Shown in pieces: positions 1 through 10,675 of a stretch of DNA of 64,000 nt. How positions within the stretch are numbered: the first letter of the stretch is position 1; every line of letters begins with the position of its first letter. The notes below the pieces were generated by a model, which did no database searches, was not told where the DNA came from, and saw only the letters and a program-made list of their open reading frames with translations. Source of the DNA: Flectonema sp. DT1601. Its lineage: Eukaryota; Euglenozoa; Diplonemea; Diplonemida; Diplonemidae. Location: NCBI GenBank assembly GCA_964019425.1, contig OZ025805.1:124001-188000 (forward strand), in the 5' to 3' direction. Position numbers and translations under genes: made by a program.

Positions 1-3000
1 CTTCGCGAGAGGCTTTTTCAAGTTTAGGTTGCATGTCTTGCAATTCTTTTTTTAGTTTTTTAACCATTTCAGAGGTGCTAGCGAGTTTGTCAAGACCTGA
101 CTGGAATCTTTCTAGCTGTCTGTCAGTGTTGCTGGTACTCTCTTCTAACATAGTGAGATATGATGCAATGAGAGAAAGATAGCTTGTTGGAGTCGTGAAG
201 TTCCTCCGTCTTAGAGAATTCCACATACTCTCAGAACGTTGTTCAATTGTCGTGTGCATTACTACACACATATCACCCAGAGTCTCCATTCGTTGGCTGA
301 TTGTTTCTTTACATCCTCCAGTTGCTTTTTGAAATAATCTTTTAGCAACTTGTTTCAATGCTAATGATGGCCATTTAGTAAACCAATCAATAGTCATGCA
401 GTTTACCAGAGATGGAAACATTCGGAGTCTGTTACGAAATTGATCACCGATAGGACTAACACAAAATATAACATGAAGATTATCTCTAACTAACTGTATG
501 TAATAACGTATAATTGATCTTCTGTTGTCTGACGAACATCTTTCTCTAGTTGCGTTTATTATCCTTTCATAGTCTTCATTTTGATAGATATTAGGTACAT
601 CACCAACATTCAAAACACTGTTGATATCTTCCAAGAATTGTTCACAGACGATTTGAGTATCTGCGAACAAGAACACGACCGGACTTCCTGAACAACCTGC
701 TTCCAGCAATAATCCCTTTAAATCGTCTCTAAACTGTTGAACACCATAGCTCCGTGATACACTAATTTGAAGACATTTTTGACCACATATGAAAGCAGCT
801 AGTTCAGTAATTGAGTGTCGACCAGATCCACCAACACCAACAAGGAGAGCGTTTCCTCGTGGCTGTCGAAGGATTCTACACATTCTGGTTAAGTGTTGTA
901 TCGCATCATCGAACATAACGAGATCGATTTCTTTTGATGTTTGAACACCAAAGTCGATTTGATAATCTGCCAGTACCTCCTGCATATTAATAATCGTTGG
1001 ATCAATTTCTTTGTATGAATCACTTTTAATGTCTCCCCAGGATCCGAATAACATACTCTTCCAATCATTCGGAACTTCTTGTTTTAGATGTTTTCGAGTA
1101 ATTTCTGAAACACATTCCCACCACCATGATCTGTCTTCTTCACTGATCAGTCTATCATGAAATACTCTGCTGGTTTCATGAACGAATACTTTTGCTACTT
1201 GGACTGGGGTGTTCATGTTGGCTGTTTCAATCATCAGGAGTCCTTGAATTACTTTCGATAAGTCTCTTAAGTTAAACGTGTAATGAATTTTCAACGGAGT
1301 CGGAAGCATCTCGACTGAAATTTTTTGAAAGATATTAATAGTCGCAGCGACAACACTCCCCGCCATCGATCTAACTTCAGACGGAAACGATGACAAAAAA
1401 CCAGCTAAAATAGAAGTGAAAATAGCAGTCATACTCCCCACTGATAATAAAGGAACAGTCAAACAGTGAAAATGAGTTGTCAGTCGAGGAGTCATTTCGT
1501 GTTTACCTCCTCCAGGGGGTCCGCAGCAAGCGATGCAAATAACATCTCGAACTTCTTTGTAAATATCTTTTTTACGACGGTCGAAAAATCCTCCTTCACT
1601 CTCACCTGATGGGTTCATACCTCTTTGAAGCATTTGTCTTAGGAGTTCTAGTGGAGGAGAGGCGCCGTACTTCTCAGGCTCAGGCATGTTTGCGTCATCC
1701 ACTAAAAGGATACATCGTTTGCCTGGTGCTGCTCCAAGTAGCGTGTTTTTCTTCTTCGTCAGATTCGCTTCAATAAACTCTTGCAAATTAACAGCTGATG
1801 TCTGAGCTGAGAACGACATACTCGCTGACTGCCACGGCGCATTCGGATCCTCAGATTTCAAAACCTCGTTGAGAGCGAAATTAATAGTAGCCGACTTCCC
1901 TACTCCAGTAACACCGTTAACAAGAACATGTCTATTTACTGAAAGCAAATAGACAACATGTTGTCTTAAAATAGCCGTATCCGGGGTTTGAACTAACATG
2001 TCAAAGAACGGTTGTCCCGGTCGGTAACGAAAATTAGCAACCTTATAATCCCAAGGAACGAAGGTATTTCCACCTTTGTGAACTACGTAGCTGTAGACGG
2101 AACCGGTGGATGGGAAGTTGGCGTCGGGGAGGTTGCTTTGGATTTGTCGGCGGAAGAATTCGTCTGCCTTTGGTCGGGATGGGTCAGATATATTACCTCC
2201 GAGGGACCAGATGTATGACATGATGAAGAATCTATCGAGAAGCTTTGATTCATCTATCGCTGCTTTTTTTGGTTTTCCAGCCCTCACTCTTCCGATATCC
2301 ACTGCTTCACCTCCCTGAGCATCAGCTTCTGTTTCGACATCATCTCCGTCGTCTTGTTCTTCCCAATTCGCGACGTATGCCTGAAGTAGTTTACATAACG
2401 AAATTACTAGTTGGGAATCTATAGTAGCAATGTATTCACCGCATTGTGTTCGGAGAAATTGAAGTGTTGGTTGGATGAAAAGAGACAACAGTTCATTGAT
2501 TCTGTCACCATCCCATCTCTTTCCATATAAATTCTGTTTCGTTACGTTTTGAGTAAATGACAGAGAAAGAGGTTTCCAACCACCGTCTAGATAGTATGGC
2601 TCCATGTAGACCATTCCACATCTGGAAACAGTCGCAGGTGAGGCGACCTTTAAATCATTAACTTCAAACATTATACTAATCGTTTCCGGAATCTTTATTC
2701 TCTCCCCGTTAACAAGACAGAGCAGTTTATTATCGTCAAGGACGGTGTTCATATTTTCAATCCAAATTGCGTCGACTGGACCATCAAAGCAAATCCAAGA
2801 TCTAGCTGGTGGTGGACTTCTCGTGTTGTCAACAAGTATTCTCGTGATGTGACTGAGAACTCCATCAGACCATTCTCTTGTAGCGGGGTTGATATCTCCG
2901 TACATCTCACCCATGGATATGCTCTTAGGATTCAAGCGATACGTTGTGGTTTTATTAATAAATCGATTGTCCCCATTTGGGTCTGCATTCTCATTCTTAA

Positions 3001-6000
3001 GTCTAACGAGAGCATCTCGTAGGGTGAGCGCATTTGTTGTTTTTCCACTCATTGAAGCTCCGACAAGCATAACTCCGTGTCTTACTACCATCGTTTTATA
3101 AAGCTGCATTAGTTTGTCAACGAATGATGAAACGACTTGTTTTCCAGCATCACGGAGTTCTGTTTCGATCGCTTTAATAAGTTCCTCGTTTATGCTTTCT
3201 CTGATCTCAACTGTAGGGAATAAGTCTTGTACCAATGCCATGAATAGGGTGGTGTCTTCTCGTAGGAATTTTGGAACATTTGCGTCTCTCATTGCTCTGA
3301 TTAAGAGCATGTCCTCTGCGGCATCGGGGTCACCACGTTTAAGTGATCCAGCCATTACCAAGATTGATTTAACAGCACGCATTCCAAAGTCATAATGGTC
3401 TTGCTTACTGAGTTGTTGAGATGATAAATTATAAAGTTGAACCATTTTCTGTGCTAACGATTTACTGTCAGAGAATCCTTCAGCATAAAACATGATTTCA
3501 GCTATCAATGCGTAGTCAGGTATCATCATACAGATTGGTCTGAACAATGCTTTTAGGTTATCAGGAAGTTCAGTTCTACCCGCATAGCCAGGATTCATTG
3601 TGATAAAAACACCAAAATTTGAATTTAATCTCATCTTGTGACCATCAAACATCATCGTGTCTTTTCCTTCTGCAATAGCAAGAGTCACTTCGAGCATTTG
3701 CTGAGCGACGACTGAGAGTACTTCGATATCAATGCGGTTAAATTCATCAAAACAGGCCCATGCACCTGCCTGGGCTAATCCAGCAAACATTTGAGACATC
3801 ATTTTATAATTTAAACCATCAGAACAGTTGAATACGACTACCTGACGTGCCAGGGCTTTTCCTAAATCTTTTACCGACTCAGTCTTACCGGTTCCTGCTG
3901 GTCCCTGTGGAGCTGCACCAAGATTCATGTGAAGGGCACCAGTACATGTTAAGAACGCTCGTTCTGTTAATGGAGTGATGACCAGTCTTGGTAAGTTACC
4001 TAAGTATTCATAGCCATAAAGAACACGAGCACTGCTGTGACCAATCCAGCAGTCTTCATTCTCAGAAGGATTTCCATTATTCGTCCAGTAGTACCGAAGT
4101 TGTTTTTGCCAATTAAAATCATCAGTTGTTTGACACTTGTCTTCTTCTAAGTTCTCAAGAACGCTAATCGCGTGAACATCAACTACGAGGAGGCAGCATA
4201 CTAATGTTCTTTGAAGACTTGATAAATCTTTTTTAACGAGATCGACAGTTCTGAGGATTTGTTTTGAATATGATTGTCGATATTCAACCAAAGCTCCCGG
4301 GTCAGTCGACATTACCGACCACACGTTTTCAACTTCACTTGTCCAGTAAATCACATCAACACATGAGACACACTGTGCTGGATGCTGAAAATACCAATCC
4401 TCACGTAGAGTGTTGGGATACGATAAAACTGTTTGTTTCATCTCTTCGTAGAGCGTCGTTCTCATGGATCGTTCTATTTCACAAAGCCAATGCTCAACAT
4501 TACCAGCAGCAGTCACAGCTCGTGAAAAGTTAACAACCTCACCCTCGGATGAGATCATCGCACTGATGTTAGTGTTGTCTGGTGGATTCGTAAATGTCAA
4601 ACTTTTCATATTATCGAAACACTTTTGCAGGTGTTTACAAACTTGAAGAGGATTTCTAACATCAGAAAGGATCTCAAGAAGCTCATCATTTGATAAGAAA
4701 TAAAATCGAGGAAAGGCTGTTCGTTTCGTTTCCAAGTAGTCCTCAAGTCGTTTCTGAACCTTATCAAGCGATTCATTCCCTCTGATCAACATTGGGAGGG
4801 TCTCAGGATCAGCCGTCAAGGGAAGAATCTTTGGATCGTCGTGTGCTCTTTGCATTAACGTTCGGAATTCTGCATCTGTTTTACTGAAGAGTCGGCTTTC
4901 TTCTGGAAGTTGTTTTTGAATGTCTTCTGAACTGAAAATGAATTCTAAATACATCCAAGCCTTTTGTAAATTAATCCATTCATCGAGAGCGTCTGCCGTT
5001 ATTCTCAATTTTGTCTCCCACTCTTCAACTGCCGGACGAATACCAGCAACCCATCTTGAGGCTAAGCAGGTTTGAACAGACACTTGATTGTCTTCGAGTT
5101 TCTCGATTATCTCATCGAGACCTCCGAGTATAAAAACTCCATCTTGTTCTCTGTGATTCTTAACTATGAATTCCAATCCTTCAGGACCTTCCCATTGCTC
5201 TTTAACTTGATCTAGATCACGTTGAACTCCCCATTCACCTGTAGCAACTGACGACACGCTCTGAACTACTTCCATGTGTGAGAATGCTCCCATCGCTTTT
5301 AGGGAGTCGAGCGTTCGTTCCGGTGGTGCTCGTTTTCCAATTCCTTCGAATATCTGAACCCAATGACGTTCTTTAAGAGCTTTATTACCGAGTGATTCCA
5401 TTACTGGAAGGTGTTGTCTTTCTGCGCTGACGATGTTTAGGAGTTTTTCAGTAACTCCATCACCGTCAGTTTTATTCATTTTGTATGCTTTTTGATAGAG
5501 TTCTTCAATTTGTTGTTTTACATCAGTCATGTCTAGTTTATCAAGGGGTGTTGATCCCCAGGTACGTCTTCGTTCTTCCCATCGAGCGAGGGATGACCAC
5601 AGATCGTACCTATCGTTGTATACTTTTTCTGCTTGAATTAGACTCGGCCACTGTGATGGAATTTGCTGATCAAATAAAACCTGCCATTCTTGTAGTGTGT
5701 CTGTCCATGTCTTTATCGCTTTTAATTGTTGATTCACCGCTCCGAGTTTAACTTCTAATATAAACTGTGCTGGGGATTTTGGATTTTTATAGTCGGATTT
5801 TGAATCTGTCAAGTCTTTGTTTATTCCGATTAATTTTTTATTCTCATCATCGATCGCTTCTTGAAGCTGAACTAGCATAGCTGACATTTCTCTTTTTCTG
5901 CGATCTTTTGCAGTCTCCATTGCTTGGTTTAGTCTTTCTCTTTCGTCGATCATGTCATTTCTCGCAGCCAACTGTTGATACAAAATAGAGAACCCAGTCT

Positions 6001-7990
6001 GGTCAGCTACTTTAAACAAGTCTTCGATGGAATCAACTTCTAAATTGACTTTTGAACTTTTTTCAAAAATAGCATTGCAGTCTCTGACCCATTCCGCAAA
6101 ATACTTCAAAGGAACGATTCTCTTTTCATCTAATCGATGTCTCATTGCTTCCAGTGATTGGACTCCCTCTCGCTCAAATGTAACACGTGAGATTTCTTGG
6201 GCACGCTTTGTCGCTAACTCCAAGAGACATGTTTTAATCTGGTCAAGGATGCCGTCCAGAGGTTGCAACAACTCACCAGTTAATTTTCTTATGTAGATGT
6301 GCAGTATTCCGTGATCTGAGTCATGCAGGCGTTCCAACTCTGCCTTAAACGTATTCTTAACCCTTTTAATGTATTTTGTGAAATCTTGAGCAACCAGTGT
6401 GTCTCTCTCGTTTATCCAACGTTTGTGTTCCGTCTTCCACTCTTCATCAACGAAATGTTTACATGAACGACATCCTCTGTAGTCTTGCGATGCAGCTTGT
6501 GCTCGTTCGTAACAGCTGGCTAGTAGTGTCTCAATCTCAAGGTGTAAACATTGAAATGTAGAGTCTTGGCTTAAGAGGTATTCAAGTGAATTAGATTCAG
6601 GAGACTTAAGAAGGATCGCTTCCTTTAAATTATCATCAAGTCTAGGCAATCGAACAACCGCATCAGCTTCTTTAACAACATTAGCGAGAAGATAACGAAA
6701 TGCTTGTTGAAGCTGACTGTGTTGGGGTACCAACATTAAATTCTTACTTTGATCAAATTGACACGTTACTTCAAACGTAACAAGCAGGTCTCTTGATCTT
6801 TCAGGTTGTTTCTCATGACTGACAAATTGCTCAGATTGACGTAAAACTGATTTAAATACATTCTCCGTCACCATCATATCTGAAAGTCTAACGAAGTTAC
6901 CGAGAAAATCAAATTCGATCATCGCTCTTTTCAGTGCTCTTTTTCTTTCTTGTTTTTCAGCATCTCTCTCAGACTTAAACAAAGTTCCTTTATCACCAGC
7001 AACCATCGTATGAGCTGACAAGTATTCATCTAACTTCTCAACTGTTGTTAAGTCAGGAACGTGTGCTGAATGAGAAACTTTTTGACACAAAGAACTAAGC
7101 ACGTCTTTAATCCCATTCATCGTAGTAGTGAATTGCGATGACGCTTGATCGAGTTGCTCTGCTTGACGGTCTTTGAAATCATTTAATTCGTAGTGAACTC
7201 TTTGACTGAATTGCAAGATTAAAACAGTAGCTGGACCTTGTAAAATCGTTTGTAGCATAGACATATCAAGAACAGCTTGGTGATTAATGTGACTGAGTCT
7301 CCATTCCCTCTGCTGTAGCAATCTATCAACACCAGCTCTCTGAGCAGGTCCTTGAGATATTCCTGTTAAAGTCAACGATGTACTACTAAATTGAATTCCA
7401 AGAGGTTCTCCAGGTGACCTGTGAACGGTGATTTCTGATGTCGGATACGACAACAAATAAGGATTTTGCAAATCATAAGCAAGTTTGTGAATGGCCGCAA
7501 GCGGTTTAGCAAAAGTATACTTCGATAAAAATAGTCTTTTACAACAGCGGGTTCTACTCTGTAGAAACAGTCCATATCTAATATTATTTTTCCATTGAGC
7601 GAATGCCTTGTACGTTAAATAATTTTTAAAAAATTTAATTTCCGTCAACTCATCGAACAGACTTGACTCTCTCATCCAGTTCGAAGTAGTAAATAATTCC
7701 GGTGATGCGAAAGGTCTCACGTGCACTACACCTTTACCGCTGATAACCCAATGCTCTGGATCTTGTTCGCCTCTCAAAACCACAACTAAGTCATACGGCC
7801 GATAGAGTAATGAACTAATATCATTATTGCAGTATACAAATCGAAAAGACGGCTTCGGTGTTGAACTGAAAAATGAAATCACGTGCTGGGCATTTCTCAA
7901 TCGTCCAACCGGCTCCTTATCCCCGCTAGTGATTGCTGGCAACGGTCCAGCAGGTTTGTGTGGTATGTGATACTTTTGATAGTGATGCAT
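1..7990 (-). CDS. Inner-arm axonemal dynein heavy chain, N-terminal 2663 residues (3' end beyond window)
   Basis: ATP-driven motor subunit of ciliary and flagellar axonemes. The start ATG (7990-7988) opens MHHYQKYHIPHKPAG and the frame is the same at every point checked (7988, 6872, 5477, 3596 and the window edge), so the region looks like one uninterrupted coding exon. After a tail and linker of about 1360 residues come AAA1 (GPAGTGKTE near residue 1367, Walker [22 protein letters not shown]), AAA2 (GASMSGKTT near 1645, FDGPVDAIWIENMNTVLDD), AAA3 (GVTGVGKS near 2025) and AAA4 (GVGGSGRHS near 2378). The window ends as the stalk coiled coil begins (RRRNFTTPTSYL, then KKLKKELQDMQPKLEKA). The short tail and the AAA1/AAA2 wording fit single-headed inner-arm types of the DNAH3/7/12 class, not cytoplasmic dynein. 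The isoform is my inference. Pieces of this gene are scattered between 10 and 29 kb. Confidence 0.93.
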   Translation of the reverse strand, partial: MHHYQKYHIPHKPAGPLPAITSGDKEPVGRLRNAQHVISFFSSTPKPSFRFVYCNNDISSLLYRPYDLVVVLRGEQDPEHWVISGKGVVHVRPFASPELFTTSNWMRESSLFDELTEIKFFKNYLTYKAFAQWKNNIRYGLFLQSRTRCCKRLFLSKYTFAKPLAAIHKLAYDLQNPYLLSYPTSEITVHRSPGEPLGIQFSSTSLTLTGISQGPAQRAGVDRLLQQREWRLSHINHQAVLDMSMLQTILQGPATVLILQFSQRVHYELNDFKDRQAEQLDQASSQFTTTMNGIKDVLSSLCQKVSHSAHVPDLTTVEKLDEYLSAHTMVAGDKGTLFKSERDAEKQERKRALKRAMIEFDFLGNFVRLSDMMVTENVFKSVLRQSEQFVSHEKQPERSRDLLVTFEVTCQFDQSKNLMLVPQHSQLQQAFRYLLANVVKEADAVVRLPRLDDNLKEAILLKSPESNSLEYLLSQDSTFQCLHLEIETLLASCYERAQAASQDYRGCRSCKHFVDEEWKTEHKRWINERDTLVAQDFTKYIKRVKNTFKAELERLHDSDHGILHIYIRKLTGELLQPLDGILDQIKTCLLELATKRAQEISRVTFEREGVQSLEAMRHRLDEKRIVPLKYFAEWVRDCNAIFEKSSKVNLEVDSIEDLFKVADQTGFSILYQQLAARNDMIDERERLNQAMETAKDRRKREMSAMLVQLQEAIDDENKKLIGINKDLTDSKSDYKNPKSPAQFILEVKLGAVNQQLKAIKTWTDTLQEWQVLFDQQIPSQWPSLIQAEKVYNDRYDLWSSLARWEERRRTWGSTPLDKLDMTDVKQQIEELYQKAYKMNKTDGDGVTEKLLNIVSAERQHLPVMESLGNKALKERHWVQIFEGIGKRAPPERTLDSLKAMGAFSHMEVVQSVSSVATGEWGVQRDLDQVKEQWEGPEGLEFIVKNHREQDGVFILGGLDEIIEKLEDNQVSVQTCLASRWVAGIRPAVEEWETKLRITADALDEWINLQKAWMYLEFIFSSEDIQKQLPEESRLFSKTDAEFRTLMQRAHDDPKILPLTADPETLPMLIRGNESLDKVQKRLEDYLETKRTAFPRFYFLSNDELLEILSDVRNPLQVCKHLQKCFDNMKSLTFTNPPDNTNISAMISSEGEVVNFSRAVTAAGNVEHWLCEIERSMRTTLYEEMKQTVLSYPNTLREDWYFQHPAQCVSCVDVIYWTSEVENVWSVMSTDPGALVEYRQSYSKQILRTVDLVKKDLSSLQRTLVCCLLVVDVHAISVLENLEEDKCQTTDDFNWQKQLRYYWTNNGNPSENEDCWIGHSSARVLYGYEYLGNLPRLVITPLTERAFLTCTGALHMNLGAAPQGPAGTGKTESVKDLGKALARQVVVFNCSDGLNYKMMSQMFAGLAQAGAWACFDEFNRIDIEVLSVVAQQMLEVTLAIAEGKDTMMFDGHKMRLNSNFGVFITMNPGYAGRTELPDNLKALFRPICMMIPDYALIAEIMFYAEGFSDSKSLAQKMVQLYNLSSQQLSKQDHYDFGMRAVKSILVMAGSLKRGDPDAAEDMLLIRAMRDANVPKFLREDTTLFMALVQDLFPTVEIRESINEELIKAIETELRDAGKQVVSSFVDKLMQLYKTMVVRHGVMLVGASMSGKTTNALTLRDALVRLKNENADPNGDNRFINKTTTYRLNPKSISMGEMYGDINPATREWSDGVLSHITRILVDNTRSPPPARSWICFDGPVDAIWIENMNTVLDDNKLLCLVNGERIKIPETISIMFEVNDLKVASPATVSRCGMVYMEPYYLDGGWKPLSLSFTQNVTKQNLYGKRWDGDRINELLSLFIQPTLQFLRTQCGEYIATIDSQLVISLCKLLQAYVANWEEQDDGDDVETEADAQGGEAVDIGRVRAGKPKKAAIDESKLLDRFFIMSYIWSLGGNISDPSRPKADEFFRRQIQSNLPDANFPSTGSVYSYVVHKGGNTFVPWDYKVANFRYRPGQPFFDMLVQTPDTAILRQHVVYLLSVNRHVLVNGVTGVGKSATINFALNEVLKSEDPNAPWQSASMSFSAQTSAVNLQEFIEANLTKKKNTLLGAAPGKRCILLVDDANMPEPEKYGASPPLELLRQMLQRGMNPSGESEGGFFDRRKKDIYKEVRDVICIACCGPPGGGKHEMTPRLTTHFHCLTVPLLSVGSMTAIFTSILAGFLSSFPSEVRSMAGSVVAATINIFQKISVEMLPTPLKIHYTFNLRDLSKVIQGLLMIETANMNTPVQVAKVFVHETSRVFHDRLISEEDRSWWWECVSEITRKHLKQEVPNDWKSMLFGSWGDIKSDSYKEIDPTIINMQEVLADYQIDFGVQTSKEIDLVMFDDAIQHLTRMCRILRQPRGNALLVGVGGSGRHSITELAAFICGQKCLQISVSRSYGVQQFRDDLKGLLLEAGCSGSPVVFLFADTQIVCEQFLEDINSVLNVGDVPNIYQNEDYERIINATRERCSSDNRRSIIRYYIQLVRDNLHVIFCVSPIGDQFRNRLRMFPSLVNCMTIDWFTKWPSLALKQVAKRLFQKATGGCKETISQRMETLGDMCVVMHTTIEQRSESMWNSLRRRNFTTPTSYLSLIASYLTMLEESTSNTDRQLERFQSGLDKLASTSEMVKKLKKELQDMQPKLEKASRE

Positions 7991-8927
7991 AATTTAATTG
8001 TGAGTTGTGCATATCTGAACAAATTAAAACTAAAAAAAAGAAAACAAATTAAAACATACAATCACAGAACAAGACCATTGGGATTACGGGGGTCGGGAAG
8101 TTAATTTGCAGATTCTAACTTAGCAAGTCTGCATGTCGTCTGTGCCGCTGAAATGAGGAGGAAATGAGTAATTCGCTTTCCATCACTTATATGCACCTGA
8201 GAAAGAAGTATATGTTAAGATTGAAGGCAAAGACAAACACCAGAATTGTATCCAACAAAACAAGTATTTACACTGTGAAGGGGTGCAGATTACTTCTGCG
8301 TAAGGGGTTATGTTTTGAAGTAGTAGTTGGAGGAAGAGGAGTGGGAGCAGAGTCTGAAAAAGGGAAAAATTATACTAAAGGAAAGAAGCGTTCTTTATCT
8401 ACCCCAAGGGGATTTCACCGCAGGAGGAGACTTAACCGAGAAAGAAATTTAGAAAGCTTTGATTCTGACCAGTCAGGATTGATCAGTGCATCTACTATAG
8501 AAAGGTCGTCTATAACAATATTTAAGTCGGTAGTTTTATATGAAATATCAATAACTTCCATAACATGGTTCTTCACATCAGAGCGCAGAAGTGAGAAACT
8601 TGTCTTCCTTTCGATCCGCGCGACTAGTTTCTTCCTCACAAAAACACCCTGAAGCGGAAACTTGAACAATAACAGATTGTCAGATAACTCAATAAGATGA
8701 CTATTAAGATTGTTAATAGCCTTCTTGAGATGTTATCTGAAATATATTTCTCCTTTTTATAATATTCTCGCGGATTTGGAGATTTTCTTTCAAACTCGCG
8801 AGTTCTTCCACAAGTAATATTTCCCTGCCACAGAAAGATTTTTAGGGTCAAATAATTAATAAAACAAAAATAACAAAAAGCAAAAAAAATTAACTCAATA
8901 CTTTACCTTAAGAATCAATTCACCATT
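7991..8927. repeat. Dynein 5' leader plus shared cassette, copy 1
   Basis: Spacer between the dynein start and the stop of the first Ubl-LRR gene. Its first 130 bases are the dynein leader. From about 8100 to 8880 runs a cassette that recurs downstream of every Ubl-LRR gene (12600-13332, 20340-20444 plus 21222-21870, 24835-25882, and a shortened version at 28890-29470) with only scattered substitutions. A plus-strand ORF of 162 codons at 8164-8652 is open only in this copy and is shorter in the others, so I do not call it a gene. Confidence 0.8.
8415..8669 (-). CDS. Conserved small ORF in the cassette, function unknown (84 aa)
   Basis: I do not recognise this protein. The reading frame (MFKFPLQGVFVR...NHVMEVIDISYKTTDLNIVIDDL) is open in four cassette copies (here, 12870-13148, 21378-21677, 25444-25698), with a few substitutions such as K/R and L/V in the VRKKLVARIE stretch. 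It lies on the same strand as, and downstream of, the Ubl-LRR genes. A second ORF on the same strand (8636-8851, MTLKIFLWQGNITCG...) overlaps its start in another frame, so a spliced or older gene is possible. The copies are too alike for codon-level selection to be judged by eye, and it may simply be a conserved 3' region of the duplicated unit. Confidence 0.3.
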   Translation of the reverse strand: MFKFPLQGVFVRKKLVARIERKTSFSLLRSDVKNHVMEVIDISYKTTDLNIVIDDLSIVDALINPDWSESKLSKFLSRLSLLLR

Positions 8928-10013
8928 TTATCCCGAAAAATCAATCGCTGCATTCACAGACTCCTCAAAGAGAGCGCTATTACTTTCAGGCAGCTGCACA
9001 GATTCAAGAGCGATGCATTCACTGAGAAAGTCATCACCAATAGTGGTGACACTACTAAGACCTGAAAGGTCAAGAGAAGTGATTTGTGAACAGTCAGACA
9101 AGAAATAATCACCAATTGTGGTGACACTACTAAGACCTGAAAGGTCAAGATTAGTGATTTGTTCACAGTAAAATAAGAAATAATTCTCAATAGTGGTGAC
9201 ACTATTAAGACTTGAAAGGTCAAGATTAGTGATTTGTTTACAGTTAGACAAGAAATAATTCCCAATAGTGGTGACACTATTAAGACTTGAAAGGTCAAGA
9301 GAATTGATTTGTTCACAGAAATATAAAAAGAAATTCCCAATAGTGGTGACACTACTAAGACCTGAAAAGTCAAGAAAAGTGATTTGTTTACAGTTAGACA
9401 AGAAACCATCACCAATAGTGGTGACACTACTAAGACTTGGAAGGGCAAGAAAAGAGATTTGTTTACAGTTAGACAAGAAACCATCACTAATAGTGGTTAC
9501 ACTACTAATACTTGAAAGGTCAAGAGAAGTGATTTGTGAACAACGAGACAAGAATCTATCTCCGATAGTAGTAACCAGTGAGATGTCTGTGTTGTTGGAA
9601 TTTGAATTGCGGAAAGCAATCTGTTTGGCATCTGAAGGAAGCAGCTCACCGTCAACAGTGAGGCAACCATCTTCTGTGAATGTGGCAGTGTCCAGATATA
9701 AGTACTCCGTAATGTGGTCTCTCATCCAAAGAAGCAGCTTCTCCCTTTTTGAATCATCAACAAACCAGCTTTTACTGAATATCCTAAACTGTTTCTTCCA
9801 CATTTCCAACTCGCTGTTTGCAACCACTCCATGATCTGCCAGCCGATCAGTTTCGCAAAGGGTATCACCAGCAAACGAGAGTTCAACTTCCTCCGGATCG
9901 ACATCCCACTCCCCAGCCGCCGCCGTCAACACGTCGCTTACAACCGAATCAGCACCAGCCGTCACTGTCACTTCGGGGAGTCCCCAATCAGGGCACGTCA
10001 CGAAAACTTGCAT
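8928..10013 (-). CDS. Ubiquitin-like/BspA-type LRR protein 1 (361 aa, 7 repeats)
   Basis: Function unknown; a protein-binding scaffold is the natural guess. Residues 1-75 form a ubiquitin-like fold (MQVFVTCPDWG..., ending LSFAGDTLCETDRLADHGVV, which parallels ubiquitin's LIFAGKQLEDGRTLSDYNI). Residues 76-160 are a linker with FRIFSKSWFVDD and LTVDGELLPSDAKQIAFRNSN. Residues 161-335 (9009-9533) are seven 25-residue LRRs of the form ITSLDLSSLSSVTTIGDYFLSNCSQ minus or plus a few changes, read here as units of L..LDLS.LSSVTTIG..FLS.C, the BspA/LRR_5 style with two extra residues. The C-terminal 26 residues (LESVQLPESN...AAIDFSG) are shared by the family. There is no signal peptide or membrane segment, so it is probably intracellular. 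It is the nearest family member to the dynein gene. Confidence 0.85.
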   Translation of the reverse strand: MQVFVTCPDWGLPEVTVTAGADSVVSDVLTAAAGEWDVDPEEVELSFAGDTLCETDRLADHGVVANSELEMWKKQFRIFSKSWFVDDSKREKLLLWMRDHITEYLYLDTATFTEDGCLTVDGELLPSDAKQIAFRNSNSNNTDISLVTTIGDRFLSRCSQITSLDLSSISSVTTISDGFLSNCKQISFLALPSLSSVTTIGDGFLSNCKQITFLDFSGLSSVTTIGNFFLYFCEQINSLDLSSLNSVTTIGNYFLSNCKQITNLDLSSLNSVTTIENYFLFYCEQITNLDLSGLSSVTTIGDYFLSDCSQITSLDLSGLSSVTTIGDDFLSECIALESVQLPESNSALFEESVNAAIDFSG

Positions 10014-10131
10014 TACTTTTTAGTTGTTTTTTGAGTTATTATTTGCTGTAGGGTGTTAATATATGGCTGCTGTGTAAAGAATGTATACAAAAGTAATTCA
10101 CAAATGTGTTTCAAAGCTTCCCTGTTCTAAT

Positions 10132-10665
10132 CTATTTCACGGTATATTGAGCCATGAGTGCTACTGACAACTCAATAGCATCTTTCACATTTGGCAGCGT
10201 TGCAACTCCCTCTTCAACTCCCTCTTCAACAGGGAACATCCTCCGTTGCTTTGCGAATGTATCAGCGATTATTCTCTCCCCGTTAACAAGACAGAGCAGT
10301 TTATTATCGTCAAGGACGGTGTTCATATTTTCAATCCAAATTGCGTCGACTGGACCATCAAAGCAAATCCAAGATTTAGCTGGTGGTGGACTTCTCGTGT
10401 TGCCAACAAGTATTCTCGTGATGTGACTGAGAACTCCATCAGACCATTCTCTTGTAGCGGGGTTGATATCTCCGTACATCTCACCCATGGATATGCTCTT
10501 AGGATTCAAGCGATACGTTGTGGTTTTATTAATAAATCGATTGTCCCCATTTGGGTCTGCATTCTCATTCTTAAGTCTAACGAGAGCATCTCGTAGGGTG
10601 AGCGCATTTGTTGTTTTTCCACTCATTGAAGCTCCGACAAGCATAACTCCGTGTCTTACTACCAT
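10132..10665 (-). pseudogene. Chimeric ORF: dynein AAA2 fragment fused to an unrelated tail (177 aa)
   Basis: The first ~130 residues (MVVRHGVMLVGASMSGKTT ... NTVLDDNKLLCLVNGERI) match the AAA2 domain of the dynein at 2700-3090 almost exactly, including the Walker A motif. After NGERI the frame passes without a stop into unrelated sequence (FPVEEGVEEGVATLPNVKDAIELS) and ends. A diverged inverted relative of that tail lies at about 12345-12440 and still reads VEEGV-TLPNVKDVIELS on the plus strand. The ORF begins at an internal dynein methionine. It is most simply a duplication scar, but it is open along its full length and could be expressed. Confidence 0.6.
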
Positions 10666-10675
10666 CGTTTTATAA

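Noticed and set aside
8164-8652. Plus-strand 162-codon ORF in cassette copy 1
   Set aside because: The frame is broken or shortened in the other cassette copies (129, 81 and 69 codons), it opposes the direction of all genes, and it shows no family features.
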